A stretch of DNA of 64,000 bases from Siphonodentalium dalli (GCA_032622095.1 CP136064.1:214970205-215034204); one strand, 5' to 3'; positions 28,801-40,810 are shown, counted from the stretch's first letter. The notes: generated by a model from the letters alone, not told the origin. A program made the numbers and translations.

Positions 28801-31800
28801 ATCCATCAAAGCACTGATGAAAAAGACTGACTCCAGTTTCATCCTCGGAGGAGATTTTAATTGTCCTGACATCGACTGGGATACAATGACTGTACAGTCA
28901 GGGGCACAAGACCGAGAGATTCAGAATGACCTCATTAACGTGTGTGCGAAATTAGGACTAAAACAGGTACAGGAGGACCCAAACAGGGAAGGAAACCTAC
29001 TGGACCTAATCATAACAAACAACCCATCACTAATAAAATCCACCACTACAATACCTGGCATATCAGACCACAATATGATCATTGCTGACTGTTCTCCAAC
29101 TCCATCCTACAACAAACCAGTACAGAGAACTAGATATCTATTTCACAAGGCAAATTGGACTGACATAGCTGCAGATGTGGAGAAGATAGCGGTGCAAATA
29201 GAAGATTTTGCAAAAGATACCAACATCGATACCATGTGGAACTACTTTCGCGATTCCATCAAAGAAGTCGTGGAAAAAAGAGTGCCAAAAGCACCAAGAT
29301 GTCGACGTAGAGAGACAGCATATAGAGCTATGGTAAGAACATCACTCGAATATGGAGCTGAAATATGGGATCCCGCCGCAGTAGGAGAAATAGAGAAGTT
29401 AGAAAAAGTACAGAGAAGAGCGGCTAGATTCATCACCAACAACTATAGAGACAGAGAAAAAGGCGCAGTAACCAGCATGATAGATGGCCTAAGGTTAGAC
29501 TCACTAAGAGTCCCGCAGAAAGATGAAGAGAATAGAACTCTTCGGCAAGGTGGTTGAGGGTAAAATCCCAGCCATACACACACATGACTTACTAAAGGAA
29601 AAGAAAGGACGGAAGATTCGAGCAAAACAATTTCCAGACCATAAAAGTGATAACATAATTTCGAGCCAAGAGTGTATCAACTCACGATCGTTTGAACCAA
29701 TAAGAGCCAACACGGACCAATATAACCATTCATTCTTCGTGAGAACGATCAGGGACTGGAACAGTATAGAAGAATATGCATGCTCTGGGACCACACCAGG
29801 ATCAACATCAGAGTAGTAGGCTAGTAGCAACGACGCGACAACAGCCGAGAGGCTCCTGCGCCGGATAAATACAGATACAGATGAAATAGTATGATTAATC
29901 TATGGACGTATGGTTGATCGGATCTCAATGAAATTTGGTATGCTGAATTTTCATCAGGAGGGCTTTCAAAATAGGGTTCATTGATAATGTTCACATTTTC
30001 TGTTCAAGAGTTATCCCTCTTTGTTTATCTTAAAATGTTGGATTTCTGTCCGTCCGCTCATATATCTCAACCACAGAAATTTGGTAGGCAGGTTTGATAT
30101 TAGAGGTGCCACGATTATTGATTTTGATAATCGATAATCGGTCGTCAATAATCGACTATAATAGTACCTAATAACATCAGTGGAAGTATTCCGTATTATG
30201 GCCTATTGGCTGGGTGCTGGTTAACTGCACTGTCTAGAGTTGTAACGGTGTTGGTTTTAACACCGAGGTTTCGGTGTTGAGGCAACACCGAGAAACCACA
30301 CCGAGCAAAATAAAAAAAAACGCGTTCTCGGTGCTCGGTAAAGTCCGTTCCACGATCCGTATTTTGCATCTGATGGCCAAAAATAAGAGGGAATTTGTTT
30401 AGAATTTTACAGTGAATGTGTTTGCGATGCCAAATGAAACTGAAATTAGGAAGCATGTCGTTGCAAAAATGGGAATGCGAACCGAAAAGTAATGTTATAC
30501 GACTTTTGTCACCTTTATTGTCAACTGTCTTAGAATAAGTGTGCATTTTATATGAATTGATGTGGGTTAAAAGTGCATGATGAAACATTACTGCAATTTC
30601 TGAAACTTCATTCTCCCGACTAATTGGTCAATAAAATTGAACTTTTATGTATAACTTTCAACGAAATATTACGAATTTGAGCTGGCCAATTGCCGTGTAC
30701 ATGGACGTGCACTTATTTTGCGTCTTGTTGATCGCGGCAGTTATTTTTGCGCGTATCGTTTATCTCTCACCCACAAACTGAGCGGGAACATCAAACCCGT
30801 AATTACGTCAGCATTGTCCAGGAATTGAGCACGTGCTACATCGTAACTGATTGATTACCGTGGCCTTGTCTTTAATCTATTCAAATGCAGTATTGATTGT
30901 AAATGATATTGGTATCACTATCAGTCGCACAGGACTTCATCTTGTATGTATGAAATGTCGCTGTATTGTACTATTATCTCACATTCTCACTATAGTTCAT
31001 GAGTTAGCAGCACAGCAAGCTGTTCCCCAACTTACCCCAACCATCTGTAACTGAGAGTGTCTGTTTTGTCCAGTTATGTGGGACTAATTGCTATATGTTA
31101 AGTGATTGCATACTAAAACCAACACCGAAACCGAGACCGAGTTTTTCACCCCAAAAAAAACGAAAAGTAAATTCCACAACCTCCTAACACTAGCACTGTC
31201 GCTGGTTGTTTGAGGCATCGGCTGGTGTCATTTTTACTTTAATAAAGTGCATCATAAACCACTGTTAATGACCAATGTATACAATACCAGCACAATTATC
31301 GGCGATGTTATGGTTATAATATTTGTGAGTTCATTAGAACAAACGTAGCTATTAATTTCAGTGTTATGTATATCCAAACATACAAACAATATAAAAGTAG
31401 GAATGGCGGACGGTTCCTAAAAAAAGGAAACTATAAGTTTCATCAAACTTCGAGAGTGTGGATAACAATCACAAAGGTGTGCCCCCACCCGCAAATTGCA
31501 GGACTCAGAACAAGTTAAGTAATTGATAATATCGAGTTTCATTCAGCATTCACTGGATGATACGCAATAGCCTGTACATGTACTAGTAACATCTAAGTAT
31601 ACTTATGCAAACAAAGTATACATGCAAATGACATCATGCAGAACATCGCTGATTAAAAAGCCATAGGTTCCCTGGTTTCCAGAGAATGTCAATCAACTCC
31701 CCATTGGTTCAATCAGATTCAAGGGCAAGTGCATTTATTTCATTGAACACGGTGACAGTCGGCACATTTCAAAGATATAGTGCCGCCTTTCAAGTATAAA

Positions 31801-34114
31801 TATACGACGTCGCCATAAGTTCAAAGTTGCAGTGCCACCAATTTGTAGAATATTCAACGACCCGAAGCGTAACCATGTCGCATCATCAAATGAACTGCCG
31901 ACTGTTTGCAACATAAGTTAGTGGCACTCATGTTGTCGGAATCTCTTTGATATGTGATCAAATGTTGTTAACCCATCGGTTGTAGAATAAACTGTGTAAA
32001 ACAAACACGGTATTCAATAATACCCGGCATTTTCTGATTACAATTCTGGTCACTAATTTCTGAGAATCATCTCTACCTTGATCAAATGTGGCCAAACCTA
32101 TTTCAATATGATGAGATACAATGAATAAAATCAAAACAGTGTTTTGGAGACTGATAAATTGTTATCAGGGGGCTGAAAACATGAATTTTCATAGATTTGG
32201 GAGCTGAGACTTGCCCTACCTTCTACATTAAGGGATATGGGAATAATATAAAATCATATATGAACTCACAATTTTATATTCATTTAGAATCACATCTCAG
32301 AGAGTTCTTTAGAAGTTTTCAGCCTCATACAGAGTGAATAAAGGAAAAAGTGATGACTGGTAGTACTAGTACATGTAATTAATTTTATTTTAAGTCAAAA
32401 CATACCTGCGCAGAAGATTTCCGAACAAACTTGTTAATACAGCGCTGAAAACATGTGCTTTGTTGCTTATATTTGTTCAATAAAGTGTGGTGTGCCAAAC
32501 GATTTAGTCATTCAAAGAATAAAATCCAAGATGGCTGCCATCAGCAATGTTTTTCATCGAAAATTGTTCAAATTCGACAGCTCGCATCTAGAGGTGGTCC
32601 TAAATATGCCTGTAAATTTACAAAAAAAAACTATTTTCCAATAAATGTGTGCTGTAGGGTGTGCTGATGGATCCACACAGACTATGAACGATGCTAATAA
32701 CTTATTTTTACACTGGTACTACCGTACTGTTTTTTTGCATTCAATATGATGGCTGTAGGGCGTACATGTACATATTAAAGGCCCACTTAATTTTGGAATG
32801 ACCAGATTACATTATACACAACATATCCTATATTATATACCAATTGGAAGAGGAACCAAAAATATATATATTCCACCAGAATACGGAACAGCTGTGGCCT
32901 TGGAGTGTCCACCAAGTGAGAGAGATTCTCAGATTCATTTCAAGACTTCCCCCTTTGTCAACCCAGAATGCATCAGAATTCAAACTAATAGAGTTATTCC
33001 CCTTCCATTGAGAATAATATCAGTTGATAATACAATGTTTTGGAGCTTCCTCTTTCAAATGGTATATAATATGGAATATGTTGTATATAATGTGATCTGG
33101 CGGTTAGAAAATTAAGTGGGCCTTTAAAAGCTAGAACATTGTGTTTAGAAATTGGAACAGACTGTTTTTCTTTGGAAATCAAATGTCGGCAAAACCTGAT
33201 TATCGGAACATCATTACACGACTTGCCATAGTACCCCATATAGGTCGCCCGAAGATAACTCATTCTGTTAGGAATATTGGGCCAAGTTGTCATGAACACA
33301 GAATTTTATGAATCTGATTGCCAGAGATAAAATAGGTACCCTTGTGACTGTTTTGAAAAGATGTAACCTCACTCAACTTCTCAAAGGAATGAAATAGATA
33401 AAGTTGTGAGTTTATAGCACATATTCTCTTTGTTTCAGTGAAGGGGAACTACCAGAATCAAATGATGTGGGTCAGCATGGTTTGGCAAATGTGCTCAGCC
33501 GTATTCTGAGCAAACCTGTAAAGGTAACTCGGAGCAGAAATGCTATACTTTCCAAAGGGCAAAGTGATCAAGAGATACAGAAACGGAAGGCAGACAAGGA
33601 GGCTGCAGAATCAGGCGAGCAAAACTTTAAAAAGGTTAAATCTGAGTATGGAACATCAGATTCAGGTGTTAGTGGTGCCAGGAAGCAGGCGGCTGATGTG
33701 ATGTGCAGGACTAAACCGAATCTACTGGAGCGTGAGAAGGAGAACAAGCTTCGTAAAGTTGCAACGAAAGGTGTTGTTCAGCTATTCAATGCAGTGCGTA
33801 AACAGCAGACTATTCTTACTGAAGAAGTGAAAAAAGCTGGAAACTTGGAAAGTCGTAAAGAAAAAGCAGTGGAGTCTATGACAAAAGGAAAATTCTTGGA
33901 TATTCTGAAGGGTTCATCGAATAAAGGTTCAAGTTGTGTTCGAGGGAAGAGCATTAAGATAGAATTGAAAACTGAGAAAGACCGTGACCGTAAGGGATGG
34001 GGTGCTCTAAGAGACGATTTTATGATGGGTGCTAAGATGAAAGACTGGGATAAAGATGAAAGTGGTGATGAGTCAGAAATACACGATGATGACAATATTG
34101 AATTATCTGATTAA
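25742..34114 (+). CDS. RRP15: RRP15, ribosomal RNA processing protein 15 homolog (2 exons, complete)
   Basis: Joined exons 25742-25830 and 33439-34114 give 254 residues plus stop; the human protein is about 280. RRP15 is a nucleolar factor of the pre-60S particle, needed for processing of large-subunit pre-rRNA. Exon 1 supplies the acidic Ser/Asp-rich N-terminus. Exon 2 carries the conserved core in order: LANVLSRIL, a Lys/Glu-rich coiled stretch, MCRTKPNLLEREKENKLRKV, ATKGVVQLFNAVRKQQ, FLDILKG and the signature GWGALRDDFMMGAKMKDWDK. The tail is acidic, ending ELSD. The split codon AG|T (Ser) joins the exons in phase 2. A polyadenylation signal AATAAA lies near 34210. The single 7.6 kb intron is filled with foldback elements, a dead LINE and a hAT-type element. 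Confidence 0.93.
25946..27131. mobile_element. Foldback element in the RRP15 intron, 1.19 kb
   Basis: Arms of about 265 bp (25946-26212 and 26868-27131) are inverted copies that differ by scattered changes. They start CAGGTCTGGCAAATGTGAGA. The flanks GTAGA|CAGG and CCTG|GTAGA suggest a 5-bp duplication. The arms contain TAGCTGTATTCAGCTA repeats. No transposase was recognised. Confidence 0.8.
27308..28002. repeat. Near-perfect palindrome of about 0.7 kb
   Basis: Arms of about 330 bp, centre near 27650. The left arm reads CACAGTTGTTGGAAACTTGT onward, and the right arm returns to ACAAGTTTCCAACAACTGTG. Both arms give the same ORFs on opposite strands (27448-27642 plus, 27861-27553 minus), which is a palindrome artefact. 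Its right edge meets the 5' side of the LINE copy. Confidence 0.85.
28011..28432 (+). pseudogene. LINE ORF1 remnant with PHD zinc finger
   Basis: A Lys-rich stretch precedes a C4HC3 PHD finger: CGVC, CCDTCDVWHHYSC, WKCMKC. The Lys-rich part and the finger are in different frames, with a shift near 28065. A Ser/Thr-rich segment follows, with a stop at 28432. Confidence 0.8.
28424..29816 (+). pseudogene. LINE ORF2 remnant: endonuclease joined to C-terminal tail
   Basis: Endonuclease motifs are visible in order: VNCRSL, SESWLKG, GGGFIAIH, GGDFNCPDIDW, DLIITN and GISDHNMI. A small deletion shifts the frame just before ESW. After KEVVEKRVPKAP the reading passes straight to ETAYRAMVRTSLEYGAEIWD and KVQRRAARFITNNY, the typical end of CR1/jockey ORF2. 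A last frameshift near 29515 leads to the final block ending at 29816. Confidence 0.85.
30235..31192. mobile_element. Non-autonomous hAT-type element, 958 bp
   Basis: Exact 8-bp duplication GCACTGTC at 30227-30234 and 31193-31200. Ends TAGAGTTGTAACGG and ..CCTCCTAACACTA, with subterminal ACACCGAG-type repeats on both sides. A solo end of a related element (GGTGCCACGATTATTGATTT) lies at about 30109-30165. Confidence 0.8.
31201..32450. other. RRP15 intron: unassigned stretch
   Basis: A/T-rich sequence; I see no exon or recognised repeat until the family G fragment near 32490. Confidence 0.4.
32490..32650. repeat. Family G fragment
   Basis: GATTTAGTCATTCAAAGAAT, AAATCCAAGATGGCTGCCAT and AAATATGCCTGTAAATTTAC match units in the element at 39655 (opposite orientation). 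Confidence 0.65.
32779..33123. mobile_element. TTAA-flanked inverted-repeat element, copy 2
   Basis: AGGCCCACTTAATTTT ... AAATTAAGTGGGCCT between two TTAA sites. Subterminal GGAAGCTCC/ATTATACACAACATATnCT stretches match copy 1 at 14908. Confidence 0.8.
33439..34114 (+). CDS. RRP15: RRP15 exon 2 (terminal)
   Basis: Acceptor TTTGTTTCAG, 224 codons completing the protein, stop TAA at 34112-34114. It holds all the conserved RRP15 core and the DDFMMGAKMKDWDK signature. Sequence composition is coding-like and the frame is clean. Confidence 0.95.
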
Positions 34115-34360
34115 AATTTGTCTCAGAATTCTGATTTTTATTTTATCAGGCCTAAAAATACATTGTTGTGTTTCCTTTAACCTGCAAACAATTTCACCAT
34201 TTACAAAGATTTCTGATTTAGAAAGTCAGAATAAATTTTAATTGCCTAGGTTTTTCCCCCCACTTGATTCCTAATGTATTCATTTAATTTTCGTCACTGA
34301 ATTTGAGTGACTGAACCAAATTAATATGAAGTGTAAATTTTTATTTTGGCACTGCCATGG

Positions 34361-35045
34361 ACAAGCCTGCAAATAGTGTGTCTGTCATTTGCAGAATGAG
34401 GTTCCCAGAGGGTGAATTTAGTGACGCTATCCTGCTATCCCGCTAGTGTCACCAAATTCACGGTAGAGGGGTAATGTCGCAAGAGCTATACTCGTCCTTC
34501 ACCTCAGAATTTGCAGTCACGTTATATTCAACTAATTAACGGGTCTTTTTCGGGTGGTTTCTAGAACACCAAAGTGGGTGGAACATCTTGATATATAAGT
34601 CAAATTGCACATGCGGGTGGAATCGAGTCGATTTGAGATTATAGATGCGCGCCCTACGAGTATACCATTTATTGAGGTAAAGGATGAGTATAGCTCTTGC
34701 GACATTACCCCGCTACCCAAATTCACACTCTGGAAACTTCAATCTGCTTTAGGTCTCAACTGATATGGGAGACCTAGAATCAGATTGAATTTCCCGAGTT
34801 GAAGTTTGTGCTGTTCACCAATCAGTCACCTTGATTATGCATTTTATCTTCTACATAGGGAAAAACTATTAAATACAATGTTAATTTGAGACTATAGATA
34901 CTTCCCAGAAGATTAAGCCTAATCAGAATGAGGTCTCCAGAGGGTGAATTTGGTGATGCTAGTCTGCTGTGCGGGATAGCATCACTAAATTCACCCTCTG
35001 GGGACCTCATTCTGCAAAGGACAGACACTCTATTTGCAGGCTTGA
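34361..35045. repeat. Family A composite MITE, copy 5, with an insertion
   Basis: Ends CAAGCCTGCAAATAG and CTATTTGCAGGCTTG, with CCATGG on both sides (34355-34360 and 35046-35051). The first palindrome is split by a 256-bp element at 34462; the second (34923-35018) is intact. Confidence 0.8.
34462..34717. mobile_element. MULE-like MITE nested in family A, 256 bp
   Basis: Inverted ends of about 45 bp begin GGTAG-GGGGTAATGTCGCA. Exact 9-bp duplication CAAATTCAC at 34453-34461 and 34718-34726. Nine bases is the usual Mutator-type duplication. The site is inside a family A palindrome arm, so this insertion is younger than that copy. Confidence 0.85.
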
Positions 35046-35814
35046 CCATGGTAGTATGTAATTCTATAGATCCTCTTATTGTGATGTGCTATTTTTATGT
35101 ACACAAAGTTGCATACCAAAAAAGGTCTTTTATTCCCGATATTTTGCTGAGATTTCTTTCTTGCATTCTCAGAACTATGAGAAATTAGTAACTCTAATTA
35201 CATCTCTTAGACTCACATTTGATTTGATTTTTGCCCACATTGGTCATATTCTTGAGAATCAATTCAATTTCGCCAGTTGACGGTCCCAGAAACTGTTGGT
35301 TAGGTGGATAGAAACACACCTTGTTCAGGCTTTTATAAACTGTTTTTTACGTCCTGCAAGTAATACTCATTGTTCCACAACAGCCATTGTCAAACATTCA
35401 ATGAACTGGATCAGCATCTGTGAATAAATATTCTCATTTCCCACACATTAAATACAAGCCAAAGCTACTTTTCATTATTAATTACGTCAATTTAAATATT
35501 CTGTTGATGTCAAGATATTTCAGATTGTGACTCGGGATCTAATGCATTGAATCAAATAAAACTAGATGTGGTATAAATAAAAGATAAAATTCAAGATTTA
35601 ATCAAAGTTTAGTCCATGATGTCTGCTAGAATTTAGTTTTCAGGTTTTTAGTCTAGTGTCTTTTTTCCATTTATTAATGGATTCCGCCAATCTTCCTATA
35701 TGAGTTTATTGTCACATGCGATAGATGCACTTTTTTCTATTTATAGCAATTTTATGTCCATTGGGCTAATATATGGAGCGGGAGGGCGAATTGTATTTTT
35801 TATATTTTATTGCA

Positions 35815-36040
35815 GAAGATAAAATGCATAATCAAGGTGACTAATGGGTGAACATCACCAACTTCAACTGGGGAAATTCAATCTGATCCTAGGTCTCCTA
35901 TAGCAGTTAATGCCTAATGAGAATGAGGTTCCCAGAGGGTGAATTTGGTGATGCTAGCCCACAGTGTGGTATAGTGTCACCAAATTCACCCTCTGGGAAC
36001 CTCATTCTGCAAATGTCAGACACACTATATCCAGTCTTGT
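35815..36040. repeat. Family A MITE, copy 6 (one end)
   Basis: The spacer AATCAAGGTGACTAATGGGT is followed by an intact palindrome (35917-36010) and the outer end CAAATGTCAGACACACTATA. The other end is missing. Confidence 0.75.
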
Positions 36041-36084
36041 TTGCTGAGTAGAAAATAGGCAATAACTCCTGACCCAAGCGGGTA

Positions 36085-36297
36085 CAGTAATGCCCTAAAT
36101 AATCGATTCCTTAACCACAGCAGAATTATGGGTAACTTTTCAGGATTTAGTCGGAAATATGGCTTGTTGCCATTCATCGGAAAGCTCTCACTGAGAACTT
36201 TCCGATGAATGGCAACAAGCCTTATTTCCAACTAAATCCTGAAAAGTGACCCATAATTCTGCTGTGGTTAAGGAGTTGATTATTTAGGGCATTACTG
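36085..36297. mobile_element. Family C palindromic MITE, copy 2
   Basis: A 213-bp nearly perfect palindrome flanked by TA, arms of about 105 bp, centre at about 36190. It is the fullest of the three copies and would make a long hairpin if transcribed. Confidence 0.9.
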
Positions 36298-36594
36298 TAT
36301 ACTACCAACTATTAAATCCCTGCAGTAAGATAAGAATGTACTATTCTAAGTATAGTTGTATGTTATTCTATAAATCCTACACTGATATCAGGGGTCAATA
36401 TAGGCCAAATCAGAAGCATAAAAGCTAAAAATCATATTTGTTTGACATTTTTTAATCCAAAACGGTATATGCTATCAACTATATTATGTCTTCTCATTTT
36501 ATGTACTATCCTTAAAATTAGATAAGAAGTTACCATTCTACTCGTAGAGCTAGCTGTGTGTAACTTTCATGTCCTCTCAGCTCTGTATTGTGCT

Positions 36595-36649
36595 ATGATG
36601 TTTTCCTATGTTGCGATACCATTTATATTCCATATTATCTCACACCAAG
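36595..36649 (+). CDS. C-type lectin gene 1, signal-peptide exon
   Basis: Fifty-five bases: MMFSYVAIPFIFHIISHQ plus one base, donor CAAG|GTAGGT. It has the same length, phase, donor and hydrophobic core (PxIIFHI-S-Q) as the signal exon at 50580. The second Met codon at 36598 is an alternative start. Confidence 0.75.
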
Positions 36650-39600
36650 GTAGGTACATCTAAAAAACATCCTGTATCTGATAATGAAGGCCACTGTGGT
36701 GTCTTCTGAAACTCTGCCTGTAGTTAAGGTGGTGCATAGGGCTGTTTCACCATGTACCATACCATCAATCTCTACTTTAGCTTCACATGGGCGAAGAGAT
36801 AGTAGAGATTCATGGCATGATTTAGATTCAGTTACCCCGCCTGGTCATTTCTTCAAAAACTAAATCTTTCATAAACAAGGCTACATCTACAAACCAGTGG
36901 AATCATTGAAACACGGGACCACTTAGTCAGTGCAAGTTTGTTTTTTGAAAAGATACCATTTGTGTAATTTGGCACACTTTTTTCCCAAAAAACACTCGTC
37001 CTGGTTTTCAAGCCAAAAGATTTTTATCTGCCAGGATGGATCTCATAAGCCAATGAGTGTACTATTTAGCAACATCGGCTTTCAGTTTTCATGATTTTGT
37101 ATCTTCTGCTCAATAGCATGTCACCTAATTGACTCCCTTTGATATTCCACAGTACATACAAAATGTATAAGTCAGAAATGATATCCCGTTTACTATTAAA
37201 GGGGTACTGTACACTAAATTCTGCTATTTATGGGACCATCTTCTTTTATTCTCAACAGAATATATGCAACAAATGAATGAATTTGAGCCATGGATTAGTG
37301 CAAAATACACTCATGTGCTCAATGAACGATGCCAACAACATGGTAATTTTAATGAAAATGAATTTATATCAAATGTCATTTATAAATGAGATGATTTTGG
37401 TTGAAACGAGAGCTGAATAGGTTGTTATCCTGTGATTTTGGGTACTAATTAGTTAGCAAGGTTTGGAAAACTTGTATTTTGTTACCCAAGTTCGCTGAAA
37501 CTTGTATTTTGTTACCCAAGTTCGCTGAAACTGGTATTTTGTTACACAGGTTGGGCTGTCTATTCTTTGAATTTGAGACAATTGTTGATATAAATCAAAT
37601 AAAGATAATGAGATGTTTATTGAATTTTAATGACAAATGCTGCTGTCGAATGACACCAATGTCTCAAATTGATTGAACGTCAACATTCAATTTACACCAA
37701 CTAGACTGACGAAATTTCTCCATCATGAGTATCAAAACCAGTCTTGCAAACATGGGTAACTTACTACCCAAAAACATGGGATAACATACCAATTCAGCGA
37801 AACTAAGATACTGAACAGACAGATTTGTTTTAATTGCCGTTCAAATTGTTAACAAATCGGTGGTCTTGTGATGGTAACATATTAGTAGAACACAAAAATC
37901 CTCCCAACAGAGATGTTTAAATGCTGGAGTGAATAAATATAGAGCCAGAAATCCTGATTACAGGTTTAATTTTAGTTACATTCGTATAGAATATATAAAA
38001 AATAAATATGGTACTACAATTTGGATCTTATAATCTTATTCTAGTATGTGTATTTCATAGTGTATTTTACAATGAACAATATATTTTGTACACATATTTC
38101 ACATTGATCAGCACCCACGATATATATGTGATCAGGATATAGCATTCTACACGTATGTGTAGGTTATATCATGGTGGTAATCATATATGAGAAATACCCA
38201 CAAGTCTTTGACAAGTGGCTATTTCGAGTAAATGATTATCACCAAGATATAACCTACTTATAGCACAGAATAGGATTGCGATAGTTTACTGAATTTAATC
38301 GCAACTGTTTAAGAATTTTCTTGATTAAACACGGTGAACAGGATACTCATACACGATACCTAATTGATGCTACCTGGACAATGAGATAGGCAGTCACCTC
38401 ACTCGATACAAGAAATACTGGCCATTGTGTATTTTGAAGGTAATTATTGAACTTTTTTCTAATACTCATTTGTTTATAATCGTGGTTCAGGTTATCAAAT
38501 CACCAACGTTCATCATATGCCCTACCAGCAGCCAACATAAAAATTTATTGTGTTTCGTTTAATTTCTTGCCAAATGTTTTACAAAATATACAAAGGGGTT
38601 GGGGCATAAATGTTGCTAATTAGAATTTCCCCATTCCATAGCATATTGGGTGACAGAATAAGTATTTCTTGGGCAAGGGGATTCCATTTGTATGTGTCAT
38701 TAAAAGAGCGTTTTCAATTTTCTTTATATGGTAAAGATAAAGAGTGTTTGTGTGAGAACTTGAGAACTGCTAATACAGTCCAATCACTTCTCTAGATCTA
38801 CATGGAATATAATCTCCATATGAGTATTTCATTATATTTCAGCATATTTGGAATACCGGAATCTGACATGAGTTATCACTATAGGCTTAATTTGAGGTTC
38901 TAATACAATGTGCTCAATACTTAATAATTGTATCTGTAATTTTCTTTTTGAATAATACGTTATTTACCACTCACTTGGTTATAGACTAGACGCACTGTTT
39001 ATATATCAAATCAATAACATACATACAATTTTCATTCACTTCAATGCTGATTTCAACATTTTCTAATAATGTTCATGCTTGGTATAGTAAACATTCCCGG
39101 TTGAAATTTACTCTCTAAAGTTTTTTTTTGTACCCAGGCCTTGCTGGTAGGATACTCCTCTAAGATTATTTGTATCATCTGTCTGCACTTGCAATTCAAT
39201 TCAAGTTTGCATATTTACATTTTTGTGTCTCTTATTTGTGTTGTTATTGATATCTTGTCCACACCATTATTTTGACTGTAGAGATATGCTCGTATATTTG
39301 TGATCTGACTGAGCAGTTACAATTGGTCAGCCAATCATTGGATATTTATGAAATGACTGCCATGTAATGATTGACCAGGCAATTATATCTACTCAATCAG
39401 ATCTCAAATATACAAACATCATCATCTCTAAGTTCCAAAAAAAGATGTTAATATGGAAAAAATACACACAGTTTTAACAATAGAAATGTGCTATAAATGT
39501 CGTTTGAAAACTCGTAGGTTGGAGTTCATTTTTAATGGAATAATAATTATGTGTGTTTGTAATCAAAAGATATTTTGCCAAAATAATCTCTTTCATATAA

Positions 39601-40562
39601 TTCACTCTAAATAAGCTAATAAGCTACTTTCTTTCAAGAGCTGTGTAATACTAATTAGCTCAACTTAACGAAGTCAGTTTGAGCTATTACCATGGGTTGG
39701 CATCCGTTCGTCCGTCTTTGCGTGTATCTGTTAACAATTCCCCGCACACTACAGACCATATCTTTCATCCGATCATCACCAATCTTCATATGTATCTTCA
39801 GGGTGACCTCTAGATAGAACCATAATTTTTTTTCAGAATTTTTTTTAAAAAGATGGCCACCAGCAGCCATCTTGGATTTCAGATTTGAATTCATCGCCGC
39901 ACCCTGCAGACCACATTTATTGGAGAATTGTTTTGAAAATTTACAGGCATGTTTTGGATCACCTCTAGATAGGTGCTATCAAATTTGAATGATTTTCATT
40001 GAAAAACGTTGCCGTCTGCAGCCATCATGGAGTTTACTCTTTGCATGACTAAATCCTTTGGCACACCTTACAGAGCACATCTCTCATCCAATCATCACCA
40101 AACTACATATGTATCTTTTGGTTGACCATAGATGGGAGCCATAAAAAATGTCCATATTTCAATGAAATAAACATGGCCGCCAACCGCCATCTTGGATTTT
40201 ACTCTTTGTATGACGAAATCCTTAAGAGCACCCAAGAGGCCAACTCCCTCATCCGACAAGCACCAAACTTCATATGGATCTTCAGATCTTCACAGTAACC
40301 TCTAGATGGGAGCCATCTGGGATTTTACTCTTTCTATCAGTTTCTATTAGTATAACTCCATCCTTTGGCACTCCCTACAGGCAAATTTTTTCATCCAATT
40401 AATCCCAAACTGTTTATGGATCTTCAGGGTAACCTCTAGTTACTTAAGCATATAAACTGTCCGAGTTCCCTATCGCTCTATGGACTATAATATATGGCAT
40501 GATCCCATATCCAAGTTGAGTTATAGTGTCATTGACACTTGTCATTGACTCATTATCAGTCT
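36650..40562. other. Intron 1 of lectin gene 1
   Basis: It contains a 30-bp tandem repeat, three units, at about 37469-37555 (CTTGTATTTTGTTACCCAAG). There are hairpins at 38158-38265 (GTAGGTTATATC) and 39280-39433 (imperfect), and a family G element from 39655. No further exon was recognised. Confidence 0.5.
39655..40545. repeat. Family G element, copy 2
   Basis: It begins TAGCTCAACTTAACGAAGTC, then TTTGAGCTATTACCATGGGT and CATCCGTTCGTCCGTC. Internal units contain GCCATCTTGGATTTTACTCT and are spaced 126-165 bp. Vestigial short ORFs are the repeats read through. Confidence 0.7.
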
Positions 40563-40810
40563 TTAACCCCTTTCTATACTAAGGTGATTCTTCCACCCAG
40601 TTATAAAAGTATACATTGAATGGTCTATTATTTATCTAGATGTATGTTCAGGAAATATAAGCAGACACCAGATAATAGAAAGGTCAGAAGAATTCATATT
40701 ATTGGTGGGAAATGTTCAGATAATAAGTTCAACATTTATTGAACTTATTATCTGAACATTTCATAAATTATAACTACTCGTCAATGATTATTTAGTATAG
40801 AAATGGTTAA
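40563..40810. repeat. Family D MITE, copy 3
   Basis: Ends TTAACCCCTTTCTATACTAA and TTTAGTATAGAAATGGTTAA. The central hairpin is ATAATAAGTTCAACA, then TTGAACTTATTAT. The copy at 50943 is nearly the same. Confidence 0.8.

Larger units (their letters stand above)
28003..29886 (+). mobile_element. CR1-like non-LTR retrotransposon, dead copy lacking the RT
   Basis: Order: ORF1 remnant with a PHD finger, APE-type endonuclease, then directly the C-terminal tail of ORF2. The reverse transcriptase, roughly 400 residues, is absent between about 29290 and 29320. PHD fingers in ORF1 are known from CR1-like elements. The 3' end has short ATACAG repeats (GATAAATACAGATACAGATG). At least three frameshifts (near 28065, 28505 and 29515) show it is inactive. 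Confidence 0.85.
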
